From Entomomonas moraniae (lineage in GTDB: Bacteria; Pseudomonadota; Gammaproteobacteria; Pseudomonadales; Pseudomonadaceae): a stretch of DNA of 64,000 bases. The stretch is taken from NCBI RefSeq assembly GCF_003991975.1, contig NZ_CP029822.1, positions 868,001-932,000 of the forward strand. Direction: 5' to 3'. Numbering within the stretch: position 1 is the stretch's first letter; each line of letters begins with the position of its first letter. Made by a program: the position numbers and the translations under genes. This document shows, piece after piece, positions 34,235 to 41,344 of this stretch. The notes below the pieces were generated by a model, which saw only the letters and a program-made list of their open reading frames with translations, was not told where the DNA came from and ran no database searches.

Positions 34235-34490
34235 ATAACATACCTGTTAGTTGTCATTATTATATTATTATAATATTACTAAAATACAGAGTATTGTAAT
34301 TTATCAGTGTTTTTTTGTTTTTAATATGAATTGTTTATATTGTTAGCCTAAAATACTTAATCACATTGATTTAATAAAAAGGTGGATGATTATAACGTTT
34401 GAACTTATACTCTCTAACCGTTTATGAAAAAACATATGCATATAAAAAATAGTGAGTCATTTTATTTTTAATAAAGGTAATAAATTATTT

Positions 34491-35090
34491 ATGACAGAAA
34501 AAACTGTAGTGGCTGCATTTGATTTTGACGTAACGATCACAACGAAAGATACCTTCGTACCTTTTTTATACTGGGTTTTTGGTAGAAAAACTGTCTACAA
34601 AACATTTTTAAAGCTTCTTCCAGAAGCGATAAAGGTTGTTTGTAAACTATCGGATCGAGATATATTTAAAGAGAAAATTATAGCAGCACTATTTACTAAT
34701 CAACCGATTAAACCATTAAAAGTTATGGGGGCAGGGTATGCTAGTTCTTTTACGCCACTAATACGTCTAAAAGCAAGGGAAAGAATTAAGTGGCATAAAG
34801 AGCAAGGACATCGTTTGATTATGGTAAGTGCCTCTCTCAATTTGTATTTAGAAAAAGCGGCAAAAGACCTTGGGTTTGATGATCTCCTCTGTACAGAGCT
34901 GGAAGAGCATGAAGAATTATTTACAGGACATTTAAACGCTAAAAATTGCCGTTGCCAAGGAAAAGTAGATAAACTACAAGAATTACTAGGCGATTTATCA
35001 AAATATGAACTTTATGCTTACGGTGACTCCGAAGGCGATAAACAAATGCTAGCAATTGCTAGTCATCCAAACTTTAGAGTCTTTGAATAA
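34491..35090 (+). CDS. HAD-IB family phosphatase (SerB/CicA-like)
   Basis: About 199 residues from the ATG at 34491 (MTEKTVVAAFDFDV). A GTG at 34452 would add 13 residues but has no clear ribosome site, whereas AAAGG lies upstream of the ATG at slightly long spacing. HAD motif I is DFDVTIT with nucleophile D and acid D. Motif II is MVSAS, the motif III lysine is in NCRCQGKVDKLQEL, and motif IV is AYGDSEGDKQML. The cap between I and II is helical with KTVYKTFLKLLPEA, typical of the IB subfamily of small phosphatases. The substrate is unknown, possibly a phosphoserine-like or phospholipid headgroup compound. Single gene upstream of tRNA-Thr. Confidence 0.85.
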   Translation: MTEKTVVAAFDFDVTITTKDTFVPFLYWVFGRKTVYKTFLKLLPEAIKVVCKLSDRDIFKEKIIAALFTNQPIKPLKVMGAGYASSFTPLIRLKARERIKWHKEQGHRLIMVSASLNLYLEKAAKDLGFDDLLCTELEEHEELFTGHLNAKNCRCQGKVDKLQELLGDLSKYELYAYGDSEGDKQMLAIASHPNFRVFE

Positions 35091-35281
35091 CTTATATAAA
35101 CGACTATATATAAATGCACAGAGGTTTTCTAAATATTATTGCTAAACCTTTACAGTAGCCTTTTGCCTCTATAATTAAAATTTATAATCAGAAGAAAAAT
35201 ATTATATATACGGTTCGATTATCATCTACAATCGATATAAATCAACATATCAAATTTAATAAAAATAAATTAAAAAAATGC

Positions 35282-35309
35282 TTTACAACGTTGTAAAAAT
35301 CTATATAAT
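35282..35309 (+). promoter_or_regulatory. Promoter of tRNA-Thr
   Basis: TTTACA (35282-35287) and TATAAT (35304-35309) are separated by 16 bp, ending 14 bp before the tRNA. The -35 box lies inside the perfect 16-bp palindrome TTTACAACGTTGTAAA (35282-35297). Confidence 0.7.
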
Positions 35310-35323
35310 GCACAACCCATATA

Positions 35324-35399
<76 letters not shown>

Positions 35400-35410
35400 G
35401 TTAAAGAAAG

Positions 35411-35438
35411 GCTTGTAGAGAAATTTACAAGCTTTTTT
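35411..35438 (+). terminator. Terminator after tRNA-Thr
   Basis: GCTTGTA (35411-35417) and TACAAGC (35426-35432) form a stem followed by TTTTTT. It lies within the presumed left end of the prophage, 12 bp after the tRNA. Confidence 0.8.
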
Positions 35439-35441
35439 AAA

Positions 35442-35472
35442 TCCCACAAAAAAGCAATTATCCCACAAAAAA
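35442..35472. repeat. Direct repeat TCCCACAAAAAA, possible integrase arm sites
   Basis: TCCCACAAAAAA occurs at 35442-35453 and again at 35461-35472, 19 bp apart start to start, between tRNA-Thr and the integrase stop codon. Short direct repeats in this position are typical of arm-type sites for tyrosine integrases; that role is inferred from position only. Confidence 0.5.
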
Positions 35473-35478
35473 TATTAG

Positions 35479-36507
35479 TTAGTCTGTTATTTCGGCTTTC
35501 CTGTCATATACCTTTTTAGTTAAAGTAGATGATGAATGACCTAATCTTCTTCTTGCTTGCTCAATATTTTCTGAATCTGTAGCAACTTTAGCGCGCAAAT
35601 CGTGTTCTGTAAACCGTTCTTTAAGATTAGTGGTTAACAATGCTTTTTTCATGTACCGCTGCCATATAGAAGTAAAGCCGCTTGCTTTGCTACCATCGGA
35701 GTATGAGTTGCCGTCACGGTTGCAAAATACATAATCAGATATAGTCGGGCGAATAGATAGGCATTCATTGACAGCTTCCTTTCTGTCATCATTCCAGCTA
35801 TAAATGGTTTTCTTACCAGTCTTTTGGTGTACGGCATGTATACCATCATCCATTAAATCGCTTTCTCTTAGCCTTAATAAATCGCCTTGTCTTAATCCGG
35901 TAGCTAATTTTAATTTCACATAGGCTTTGATAAAAGGAGAGCAGACGCTTAAAAATTCTTCAAGCTCCCAATTTTCAACGTATCTATCTCTAGGTTTCAT
36001 AGAGAACTTTATATTTAATCCTCTCATTGGGTGCTGTTCGTTTTTTATTACTCCCCATTCTATAGCCTTGCTGAACAGGTGGCTTAATACAGCAAGATCA
36101 TTATTAGTTGATTTTCTACGATCTTTATTCTTATCCTTGTACTTAAATATCCACGGTGTTTCAAAATTTATTACTGATACTTCACCAAATACAGCACGAA
36201 GCCTCCTTATTGAAATAACGTCTAGTTTTTGAGTGTTAAGTGCTTTTGTTGGGGTTACTTCTGATAGATAGCGTGTTATTAAATCATTCATTGTTATAAC
36301 TGGTTGTTCTTTATCAGATAACGCTTGAATTATATCTGCATACTTGAGTAATGCTTCAGATTGATTTTTACTGAGAGTAACTTCTTGTTTGCCGTTGAAA
36401 ATGGTTTTTCGTTGTTCTTCTGTTACCCATCTTGGCACCCTATAACGCCATGCTCCTTTCTTCCAACGTACTGATTGCGCGAATGGTTTTATCCGTTCTC
36501 TTCCCAT
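35479..36507 (-). CDS. int: Phage tyrosine integrase
   Basis: A 342-residue site-specific recombinase. The N-terminal arm-binding part is basic (KPFAQSVRWKKGAWRYRVPR), followed by a core-binding SAM-like domain and the catalytic domain. Catalytic residues are visible: the first arginine in TGLRQGDLLRLRE, HDLR in TEHDLRAKVATDS, the histidine in RRLGHSSS and the nucleophile tyrosine in KKVYDRKAE. It would cut and rejoin DNA at tRNA-Thr. The gene ends 80 bp from the tRNA and points toward it, the usual layout. It overlaps the upstream DUF4224 gene by 19 bp. Confidence 0.95.
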   Translation of the reverse strand: MGRERIKPFAQSVRWKKGAWRYRVPRWVTEEQRKTIFNGKQEVTLSKNQSEALLKYADIIQALSDKEQPVITMNDLITRYLSEVTPTKALNTQKLDVISIRRLRAVFGEVSVINFETPWIFKYKDKNKDRRKSTNNDLAVLSHLFSKAIEWGVIKNEQHPMRGLNIKFSMKPRDRYVENWELEEFLSVCSPFIKAYVKLKLATGLRQGDLLRLRESDLMDDGIHAVHQKTGKKTIYSWNDDRKEAVNECLSIRPTISDYVFCNRDGNSYSDGSKASGFTSIWQRYMKKALLTTNLKERFTEHDLRAKVATDSENIEQARRRLGHSSSTLTKKVYDRKAEITD

Positions 36508-36692
36508 TTAGGTTGCCTCTTAGCTTTTTTACTATCATTTATGCTTAGTGATGATCTTGGAATAATGATTATGTTATCAATAGGGTGTATGTAATATTTA
36601 ATCCCCATAGCATCTAATATTTCTCTTTGTGGTTTTAGATGTTTTCTTCGAGTTAAACGATAAACATCTTCATCATCTAATACTTCACTCAT
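36489..36692 (-). CDS. DUF4224-type phage protein next to integrase
   Basis: A 67-residue protein with LDDEDVYRLTRRKHLKPQRE followed by LDAMGIKYYIHPIDNIII, matching the DUF4224 pattern seen in small proteins encoded beside phage integrases. A role as excisionase or recombination directionality factor is often assumed from position but is not proven. It overlaps the integrase start by 19 bp and its own ATG overlaps the TGA of a 25-codon upstream gene, so the three appear translationally coupled. Confidence 0.75.
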   Translation of the reverse strand: MSEVLDDEDVYRLTRRKHLKPQREILDAMGIKYYIHPIDNIIIIPRSSLSINDSKKAKRQPKWEENG

Positions 36693-36766
36693 ACATCACC
36701 TCTTTTCAAATCCTCGTTAAGCAGCTTAAGCATTTCTTTATTAAATGAAATTGATTTATTAGGCAT
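36689..36766 (-). CDS. 25-residue small protein at head of integrase unit
   Basis: A minus-strand frame from ATG 36766 encodes MPNKSISFNKEMLKLLNEDL plus KRGDV and ends in TGA at 36689. The sequence GTGAGG lies 8 nt before the ATG. The stop overlaps the next start as ATGA, which is a strong coupling sign. The protein is a short amphipathic helix of unknown role; it may act as a leader peptide for the DUF4224 and integrase genes. Confidence 0.55.
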   Translation of the reverse strand: MPNKSISFNKEMLKLLNEDLKRGDV

Positions 36767-36780
36767 GACAATACCTCACT

Positions 36781-36802
36781 TTATCCACAATAACTGTAGA
36801 TA
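36781..36802. promoter_or_regulatory. Inverted pair of DnaA-box-like sites upstream of the integrase unit
   Basis: TTATCCACA (36781-36789) matches the DnaA box exactly. TGTAGATAA (36794-36802) is its near-inverse with one change. Together they make an imperfect palindrome with a 4-bp spacer, 15 bp upstream of the 25-codon gene. It may be an operator or a DnaA-binding control site. Confidence 0.5.
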
Positions 36803-36854
36803 AGTCTGTTAGTAGTTTATGGTTAAATTAGGCTTGGCGTGGAATTTGAATGTG

Positions 36855-37181
36855 CTAAATACTTTTATCTAGCTTTTCATCGATAACTTCAATACAAAAC
36901 TGATCCACAGTGATATTCTTTTTTTGAACTATTTCACTAATTTTTTCATATTGTTCGGGCTTGATTGTAATCTTGAGTTTTCTATCTAGCTCACCTTTCA
37001 TTTTAACTCTTATTTCTGCTATTACTAAAAGAAGAAGAAAGGGAATAGTTATTTTATAAAGTTGATTTGAGTTTATAGTAAAAGGATAATTCTGACAGTA
37101 AAAAAGGAAAATAATCAAACAAGCAATAAATACCTTATTAAAAAAATATTCCATTTTAAATAATGCTTTTAAGCCAATCAT
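36855..37181 (-). CDS. Small membrane protein with possible ribbon-helix-helix-like tail
   Basis: A 108-residue protein with two transmembrane helices (about 14-30 and 43-60: FIACLIIFLFYCQ, IPFLLLLVIAEI), then a charged cytoplasmic tail (LKITIKPEQYEKISEIVQKK ... VDQFCIEVIDEKL). The tail has the strand-helix-helix rhythm of CopG-like domains, but this is only a resemblance. AAGG lies 8 nt before the ATG, supporting translation. It lies between the integrase unit and ssb on the same strand. Function unknown. Confidence 0.6.
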   Translation of the reverse strand: MIGLKALFKMEYFFNKVFIACLIIFLFYCQNYPFTINSNQLYKITIPFLLLLVIAEIRVKMKGELDRKLKITIKPEQYEKISEIVQKKNITVDQFCIEVIDEKLDKSI

Positions 37182-37249
37182 CTTATTAACCTTACTGAGC
37201 AGAGAATGTTCATTTATATTACTTTATATAACTCTTTTAAACCACATAA

Positions 37250-37750
37250 TTAAACTCCATTGATTGAGTGATGTTTAGCGAACGGGATATCATCGTCAAA
37301 TTCGTTATAGTCAGGTACAGCCGCTTGTTGATTCTGTTGTGGCCTATTTTGCGGTGCTGGTCTTTGTTGCTGATTGGTTTGTTGCTGTTGTGGCTGATCT
37401 TGACGGCTGTCTAGTAATTGCATAGTTCCACCCATATCAACAACGATCTCCGTTGTATATCGCTCTATGCCTTGCTGATCTGTCCACTTTCTTGTAACAA
37501 GTCTACCTTCAACATAGAGCTTTGATCCTTTATGCACATACTGTCCTACAATTTCTGCAATTTTCCCAAAGAAAACCACACGATGCCATTCAGTACACTC
37601 TTGTGGCTCGCCCGTGTTCTTATCTTTCCATGTGTCTGACGTAGCTAATGAAACCGTAGCCACTGCATTACCATTAGGCATATAACGCATTTCAGGCTCA
37701 TTTCCGATATTGCCTACAAGAATAACGCGATTAACCCCTCTAGCTGCCAT
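37250..37750 (-). CDS. ssb: Phage single-stranded DNA-binding protein
   Basis: About 166 residues when started at [14 protein letters not shown] (ATG 37750). This start is chosen over one 12 codons upstream because the residues before it are not SSB-like. The OB-fold carries [40 protein letters not shown] and [16 protein letters not shown] glutamine/proline-rich linker follows, ending in the acidic-hydrophobic region DDDIPF ahead of a few extra residues. It binds single-stranded DNA during replication and recombination. It overlaps the end of the exonuclease gene by 11 bp, forming an early recombination unit. The DDIPF motif is followed by AKHHSINGV, an unusual extension beyond the normal tip. 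Confidence 0.93.
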   Translation of the reverse strand: MAARGVNRVILVGNIGNEPEMRYMPNGNAVATVSLATSDTWKDKNTGEPQECTEWHRVVFFGKIAEIVGQYVHKGSKLYVEGRLVTRKWTDQQGIERYTTEIVVDMGGTMQLLDSRQDQPQQQQTNQQQRPAPQNRPQQNQQAAVPDYNEFDDDIPFAKHHSINGV

Positions 37751-38363
37751 GTTTAACCTCTTTAACTGTATTTTTAACCAACTCAATAAACTGATTACGC
37801 CTATTGATCAATCTTTCTATATCCTGTTCACAGTCTGATCTATTCAGCCTGTAAACGATTAATTGTTTATGTTCAGGGAAGTCAGAGCAGTAACTTATAA
37901 AGTCCACCCAGTCACGACCTGTACAATCTAAATGACCTACGAGCTGCCATTTATAACTAGGGTCGAATGAATTACGCTTTAGTGTTGCGTAGTGAGTAGA
38001 GGCAATAACTGACTTGATCTCGATAACACCTTCATCATGAACAAGGCCATCTGGTGAGTCGCCATAATCGCCACAATCAAAAAAACCGCCGTTAGTGACA
38101 TCAACAAAATACTCATTCTCATAAAGCATTCTGGCAATTGGCTCTTGTTCGTGACCTCGTTCCATGTGCTGATTACTAAAGCTATACTCTGCCTTTTGAT
38201 TATTGATAATCTCCAGGGCTAACTGTAAAGCGTAACGTTTAGCAGGCTCACCAAAAGCGCCGCCGTCATTAGCCATGATTGTTCCAAAGTTAGAAGCAGT
38301 TACCTTGCCAAGCCTTAACTGCTCCCATTCTTCGCTATTCTGTTGGATGTTGTGCCATATCAT
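37740..38363 (-). CDS. YqaJ-family phage exonuclease
   Basis: About 207 residues from ATG 38363; an ATG at 38375 is an alternative. The protein shows the YqaJ/lambda-Exo fold pattern: [39 protein letters not shown] with a metal-binding glutamate, [20 protein letters not shown] with the catalytic D...ExK, and [20 protein letters not shown]. It degrades one strand of linear double-stranded DNA to create single-stranded tails for annealing. It lies between the 179-residue phage gene and ssb, with overlaps on both sides. Confidence 0.9.
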   Translation of the reverse strand: MIWHNIQQNSEEWEQLRLGKVTASNFGTIMANDGGAFGEPAKRYALQLALEIINNQKAEYSFSNQHMERGHEQEPIARMLYENEYFVDVTNGGFFDCGDYGDSPDGLVHDEGVIEIKSVIASTHYATLKRNSFDPSYKWQLVGHLDCTGRDWVDFISYCSDFPEHKQLIVYRLNRSDCEQDIERLINRRNQFIELVKNTVKEVKHGS

Positions 38364-38874
38364 TATTGCACTCATTTATTAGCTGGTTGATATGCTCTTG
38401 TGATAGGGTAGCTCTTTCTAAAACCTTATCTAAATTACCATCCCGCACATAAGCCTCTTTCGCTCTTGTCCACATCTTTTCATTTTGTGGCGTAATAGCT
38501 GGTTTATTCGATGCGAATGGCTTCATTAAGCGCAATCCTTCCACTATTTCACCTCTATTTTTAACGTTAGGATCAACATAAATCCTGACTTTGGTATTGC
38601 TCCAGTCTTCTAAATATCCTGATCCAGTAAGTGTTTTCATCATCTTGCTGTTGGTGGCATTTAAAATCATTGGTTTTAGCTGTTCGCCTTGTCTTATTTC
38701 TTTTTCAATAAAGTAGAGCGTGTTAAATAAGTCCTTACTTCGCTTTGTTTTATCGCCCTCTAATACGGCCCTTGATACAGTAACCTCTATTGGTTCTTCA
38801 ATATCAGCACTACTAAGATAAGGCGAGTTAAACGCTTTTCTAAAATGTGTTTTATCTTGGCTGTTCTGTGACAT
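38335..38874 (-). CDS. Phage protein of the recombination operon, unknown function
   Basis: A 179-residue soluble protein. It contains IEVTVSRAVLEGDKTKRSKD, FNTLYFIEKEIRQGEQLKPM and VRIYVDPNVKNRGEIVEGLR, and ends with a helical region ([20 protein letters not shown]). It is not recognisably RecT, Beta or ERF, although its position ahead of an exonuclease and SSB is where an annealing protein is often found. It overlaps the exonuclease gene. Its start codon lies directly downstream of the long RNA hairpin at 38900-38971, and the ribosome site AGG sits within a three-codon frame ATG-AGG-TAA at 38888-38880. Confidence 0.65.
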   Translation of the reverse strand: MSQNSQDKTHFRKAFNSPYLSSADIEEPIEVTVSRAVLEGDKTKRSKDLFNTLYFIEKEIRQGEQLKPMILNATNSKMMKTLTGSGYLEDWSNTKVRIYVDPNVKNRGEIVEGLRLMKPFASNKPAITPQNEKMWTRAKEAYVRDGNLDKVLERATLSQEHINQLINECNNDMAQHPTE

Positions 38875-38899
38875 TCTTTTTACCTCATGTTATTACCCC

Positions 38900-38971
38900 A
38901 TAAGAAAGCAATCTAACCAGCGTGTCTAAGGTCAGAAGATACAGGTTGATCTGGCTAAATTGCTTTCTTAT
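38900..38971 (-). ncRNA. Long-stem RNA element (C4-antisense-like) upstream of the recombination operon
   Basis: On the minus strand the arm at 38971-38951 pairs with the arm at 38920-38900 over 21 positions around a 30-nt loop. Two of the pairs are G-U, so the helix is continuous only in minus-strand RNA; in plus-strand RNA the same positions are A-C mismatches. This supports selection on the RNA that leads into the gene at 38874. The loop contains ACCTTA, which can pair with TGAGGT of the ribosome site using one wobble. The layout resembles the element upstream of rha at 43629. Confidence 0.5.
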
Positions 38972-39007
38972 AGGTAGAATTGTGGGTGAAAGTTAATAGG
39001 TGTTGAT

Positions 39008-39202
39008 ATGAAAAAAAAGTATGCTATTTTTTTTTCTGTAATATCTTTTATAGGCGCTTTTTTTCTAGATATAAGATATTTATGGCAGATTTGTTTAATT
39101 GTCTTTTGCTATAGTTGTTGCTGTATCTTCAATCCTGATGCACCAGGTATCAAAAAGATCAACGGTTTTTTGGGTAACATCATAAATCACATTAAAAAAT
39201 AA
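39008..39202 (+). CDS. Small two-helix membrane protein
   Basis: A 64-residue protein with two hydrophobic segments (YAIFFSVISFIGAFFLDI and LWQICLIVFCYSCCCIF) and a basic C-terminal helix (GFLGNIINHIKK). TAGGTG lies about 7 nt upstream of the ATG. It is divergent from the recombination operon across the RNA element region. No family recognised; small membrane proteins are common in early phage regions. Confidence 0.5.
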   Translation: MKKKYAIFFSVISFIGAFFLDIRYLWQICLIVFCYSCCCIFNPDAPGIKKINGFLGNIINHIKK

Positions 39203-39266
39203 TAAGTTAACTTGTCAATAAGTAGATTTATTAATATCTGTATTGCCGTCCTTTGCATGGCTAAAG

Positions 39267-39452
39267 TTATTTATGCTTAATATGATTAAGTTGTCGAGTT
39301 TTACTAATCGTTATCCCAACGAGAGAGGCTAATATATAATCTTTCCTTTCTGTTTCTGCTAATCTATACATCTCCATAATTACCTTTTCAGGATTGTCTG
39401 AATTGGTTAGAATGTTTTCAAATTGATTGGATAGGGAGGTTAATTTATTCAT
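39267..39452 (-). CDS. Hypothetical small protein
   Basis: About 61 residues from ATG 39452, with a GTG 12 bases further upstream as an alternative. It looks helical and charged (LSNQFENILTNSDNPEKVIM, YRLAETERKDYILASLVG) and carries no diagnostic motif. Its start overlaps head to head with the divergent DUF4145 gene, so only modest confidence is warranted. Confidence 0.4.
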   Translation of the reverse strand: MNKLTSLSNQFENILTNSDNPEKVIMEMYRLAETERKDYILASLVGITISKTRQLNHIKHK

Positions 39453-40128
39453 GCCTACGCTCACAGCTGATTGTCCTCATTGTTTTACAAAAAATACTTT
39501 TTTTAAAGGATTAAATGCTTATGCTATTTGTGAAGATGCTGGCTATTTAACTTTTCAATGCCAGCATTGCAAGAATATTGTTTTAACGCTTGTTGATGAT
39601 GCTTCAAATCAATCAAGAAGGTTTACACAGTTTGATTTTAGTCTCGATGCTAATAAAATTATAAATGGCTGGGAAGTACTAAACATATGGCCAAACTTCC
39701 CAAAACCTAAGACTCTTGATTATTTACCTGAAAGTGTTGCTAAGCGATATATTGAGGCACAAGAGCAGTTAGCAGAAGGTCGCTTTGAAACTGCTATAAG
39801 TATCTGCCGTAAATCTCTTGATATTGCAACTGTTCTTACGTTAGAAGAAAAGCAGGCCAAAGATGGCGAAGGCAATATTCTAACTAAAGAGGCTTTAGTT
39901 AAAAGACCATTGAAAAGAAGAATAGAGCTTCTTTTTGAAAATAATTTAATCACAAAGGATATGGAAAGCTGGGCGCATATAATCCGTGAAGATGCTAATG
40001 ATGCAATTCATACTGACATTATTTTTACAAAAGAAGAAGCACAAGAACTACTCGATTTTACAGAAGTATTTCTAATGTATCTATACACACTCCCCAAAAT
40101 GGTTGAAGAAAAACGTAAAACCAATTAA
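39451..40128 (+). CDS. DUF4145-domain protein with N-terminal zinc ribbon
   Basis: About 225 residues from ATG 39451. A GGGAGG ribosome site stands 11 nt upstream; an upstream TTG would place this site inside the gene. The N-terminus has CPHC and CQHC pairs (TADCPHCFTKN, LTFQCQHCKNIV) forming a probable zinc ribbon. The C-terminal half is a DUF4145 helical domain: AEGRFETAISICRKSLDIAT, KRRIELLFENNLITKDMESW and AHIIREDANDAIH. DUF4145 occurs alone in phage and accessory DNA and fused to restriction or defence enzymes; its activity is not established. It is a candidate moron or defence-related gene here. Confidence 0.8.
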   Translation: MPTLTADCPHCFTKNTFFKGLNAYAICEDAGYLTFQCQHCKNIVLTLVDDASNQSRRFTQFDFSLDANKIINGWEVLNIWPNFPKPKTLDYLPESVAKRYIEAQEQLAEGRFETAISICRKSLDIATVLTLEEKQAKDGEGNILTKEALVKRPLKRRIELLFENNLITKDMESWAHIIREDANDAIHTDIIFTKEEAQELLDFTEVFLMYLYTLPKMVEEKRKTN

Positions 40129-40226
40129 CTAATAAAACCACCCTGTATAGGATTGTTTTGTTAATTAACTTTCTTAACTTAATGTTTAACTGTAAAATCA
40201 CCTCTAAACTTCAAAGGTGGTTAAGT

Positions 40227-40436
40227 ATGTTGGGTATAGCGATTGTTTTTGCCTTTTTTGCAATAACTACAATTGTCTTTTTAATATTCTTTATTAAATT
40301 ATTAAAGAATAAGAAATATAAATCTTTTATTGTTTTATTGATTATTTTTGTTGTGTTAGTTTTTTTTGCTTATCTTTTTACACTCCAACTTTTTGATTCA
40401 TTAAAGTGTGCGTATTCTCCATACGGTTGCCCATAA
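40227..40436 (+). CDS. Small two-helix membrane protein
   Basis: A 69-residue protein started at ATG 40227, which has an excellent ribosome site (AAGGTGG, 6 nt away). A longer frame from a TTG at 40158 lacks one. Two transmembrane helices (GIAIVFAFFAITTIVFLIFF and SFIVLLIIFVVLVFFAYLF) flank a lysine-rich loop; the C-terminus has two cysteines. Function unknown. Confidence 0.5.
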   Translation: MLGIAIVFAFFAITTIVFLIFFIKLLKNKKYKSFIVLLIIFVVLVFFAYLFTLQLFDSLKCAYSPYGCP

Positions 40437-40647
40437 TAATTATGCTAAGTTTGTCCATTTGTCTTAGCTACTGATAACCACGCATTTTGCCGTTATCATT
40501 CCTATCTTATCGACCTTCTGCATCGAACCAGTGGAAAGCTCAAAGCTTTATGCCTGTCACTGTGAGCTATCATTTAAAGGTAGATAGCCGCTTAACCTTT
40601 TAACCATCTTTAGCAAACGCACTGGTTAATGCGCTTGGTGAAGATTA
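40437..40647. other. Gene-poor stretch of the prophage
   Basis: No supported gene. It begins a region to 41344 that otherwise contains only tiny frames and remnants, listed separately. Short complementary pieces such as AAAGCTCAAAGCTTT (40537-40551) are present but not assignable. Confidence 0.4.
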
Positions 40648-40731
40648 CTACATTGCCCAACTAACAATTGACCAGATAAACATTGCGCTAAATAAAGCAC
40701 CGCAAGTTACGTTCAGAATAAAATCAGCCAT
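40648..40731 (-). CDS. 27-residue single-span membrane protein
   Basis: A minus-strand frame MADFILNVTCGALFSAMFIW plus SIVSWAM, preceded by AAAGGTGG at good spacing. Its ATG immediately follows the TAG of the small gene upstream. This tight packing and the strong ribosome site suggest it is translated; role unknown, as for many small phage membrane proteins. Confidence 0.4.
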   Translation of the reverse strand: MADFILNVTCGALFSAMFIWSIVSWAM

Positions 40732-40800
40732 CTAAGCCACCTTTAAAGCTATTGCCGATACAGCAGTTAAAATAAAAAGAATGTCTAGTGTGATTCTCAT
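40732..40800 (-). CDS. 22-residue single-span membrane protein
   Basis: A minus-strand frame MRITLDILFILTAVSAIALK plus VA. GAGG lies 8 nt before the ATG, which directly follows the TAA of the upstream remnant. It forms a chain with the 27-residue gene downstream, as in early phage operons. Confidence 0.38.
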   Translation of the reverse strand: MRITLDILFILTAVSAIALKVA

Positions 40801-40989
40801 TTAAGCGGCCTCACTAGCTAATTGGTCTACTAAAGCGGCTAGCTTCTTTTGATAGGCATCTACTCTGTAAGCTTCTCCACCTATCTCAATATCAACATCG
40901 CCAATACTGACCCCTAAAACAGTTATGTCGTTTTCATTAAAAATATTGCTTTGAAATGTATATCTTCCAAATTCGCATACAAAGAGGCG
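40801..40989 (-). pseudogene. Start-less remnant of a small phage gene
   Basis: An open minus-strand frame of 62 codons without a usable start reads ITVLGVSIGDVDIEIGGEAY ... DAYQKKLAALVDQLASEAA and ends just before the two tiny membrane-protein genes. The protein-like composition and position suggest the 3' part of a phage gene cut off by a deletion near 40990. I do not recognise the family. Confidence 0.45.
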
Positions 40990-41129
40990 TTAAAATTGAC
41001 AATAGAAACTGGGATAGAGAGTGGGGTGCTATATATAACGCTTTACTAAACTCATGCGCTTATATCGACGCTAAAGCGCTTGAACCCGTATCAAAGATCA
41101 TTAAGCTGGAGTATGATAAAGTTGCTTAA
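40956..41129 (+). CDS. 57-residue hypothetical protein or gene remnant
   Basis: A plus-strand frame starting at ATG 40956 contains IDNRNWDREWGAIYNALLNS and CAYIDAKALEPVSKIIKLEY and looks like real protein. The first ten codons overlap the opposite-strand remnant and are less convincing. It may be the end of a larger phage gene joined to foreign DNA near 40985. Ribosome site weak. Confidence 0.35.
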   Translation: MYIFQIRIQRGVKIDNRNWDREWGAIYNALLNSCAYIDAKALEPVSKIIKLEYDKVA

Positions 41130-41183
41130 AAATAATAAAAGTTAGATGTTTATGCTAATAACTTATTTATTTTTAGTTAAATA

Positions 41184-41212
41184 TTGACAATATTCGAGAA
41201 AAAAGGCATAAT
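41184..41212 (+). promoter_or_regulatory. Strong sigma-70 type promoter ahead of the lysis region
   Basis: TTGACA (41184-41189), a 17-bp spacer and CATAAT (41207-41212) make a near-consensus promoter. About 50 bp downstream lies a terminator, followed by the lipoprotein, holin and DUF5675 genes. This resembles a late promoter with a leader terminator. Confidence 0.65.
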
Positions 41213-41258
41213 TATCATAATTATTATTTGCACCCTAAATAAAGTTAAACAAAAACAC

Positions 41259-41290
41259 AGCCCCTAGCCTAATACGCAGGGGCTTTTTTT
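41259..41290 (+). terminator. Leader terminator between promoter and lysis region
   Basis: AGCCC (41260-41264) pairs with GGGCT (41280-41284), followed by TTTTTTT and ATGCCTG. It is one of six similar terminators in the prophage and sits between a strong promoter and the first gene of the cassette. Confidence 0.75.
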
Positions 41291-41344
41291 ATGCCTGTAA
41301 TAAATCTATACTTTATTCTTTTGTGTATCTAGGGATAAAAGGGA

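Noticed and set aside
38880..38888. Three-codon frame ATG-AGG-TAA covering the ribosome site of the 38335-38874 gene
   Set aside because: A start-stop element is possible, but so short a match is expected by chance and I see no independent support, so it is only mentioned in the gene entry.
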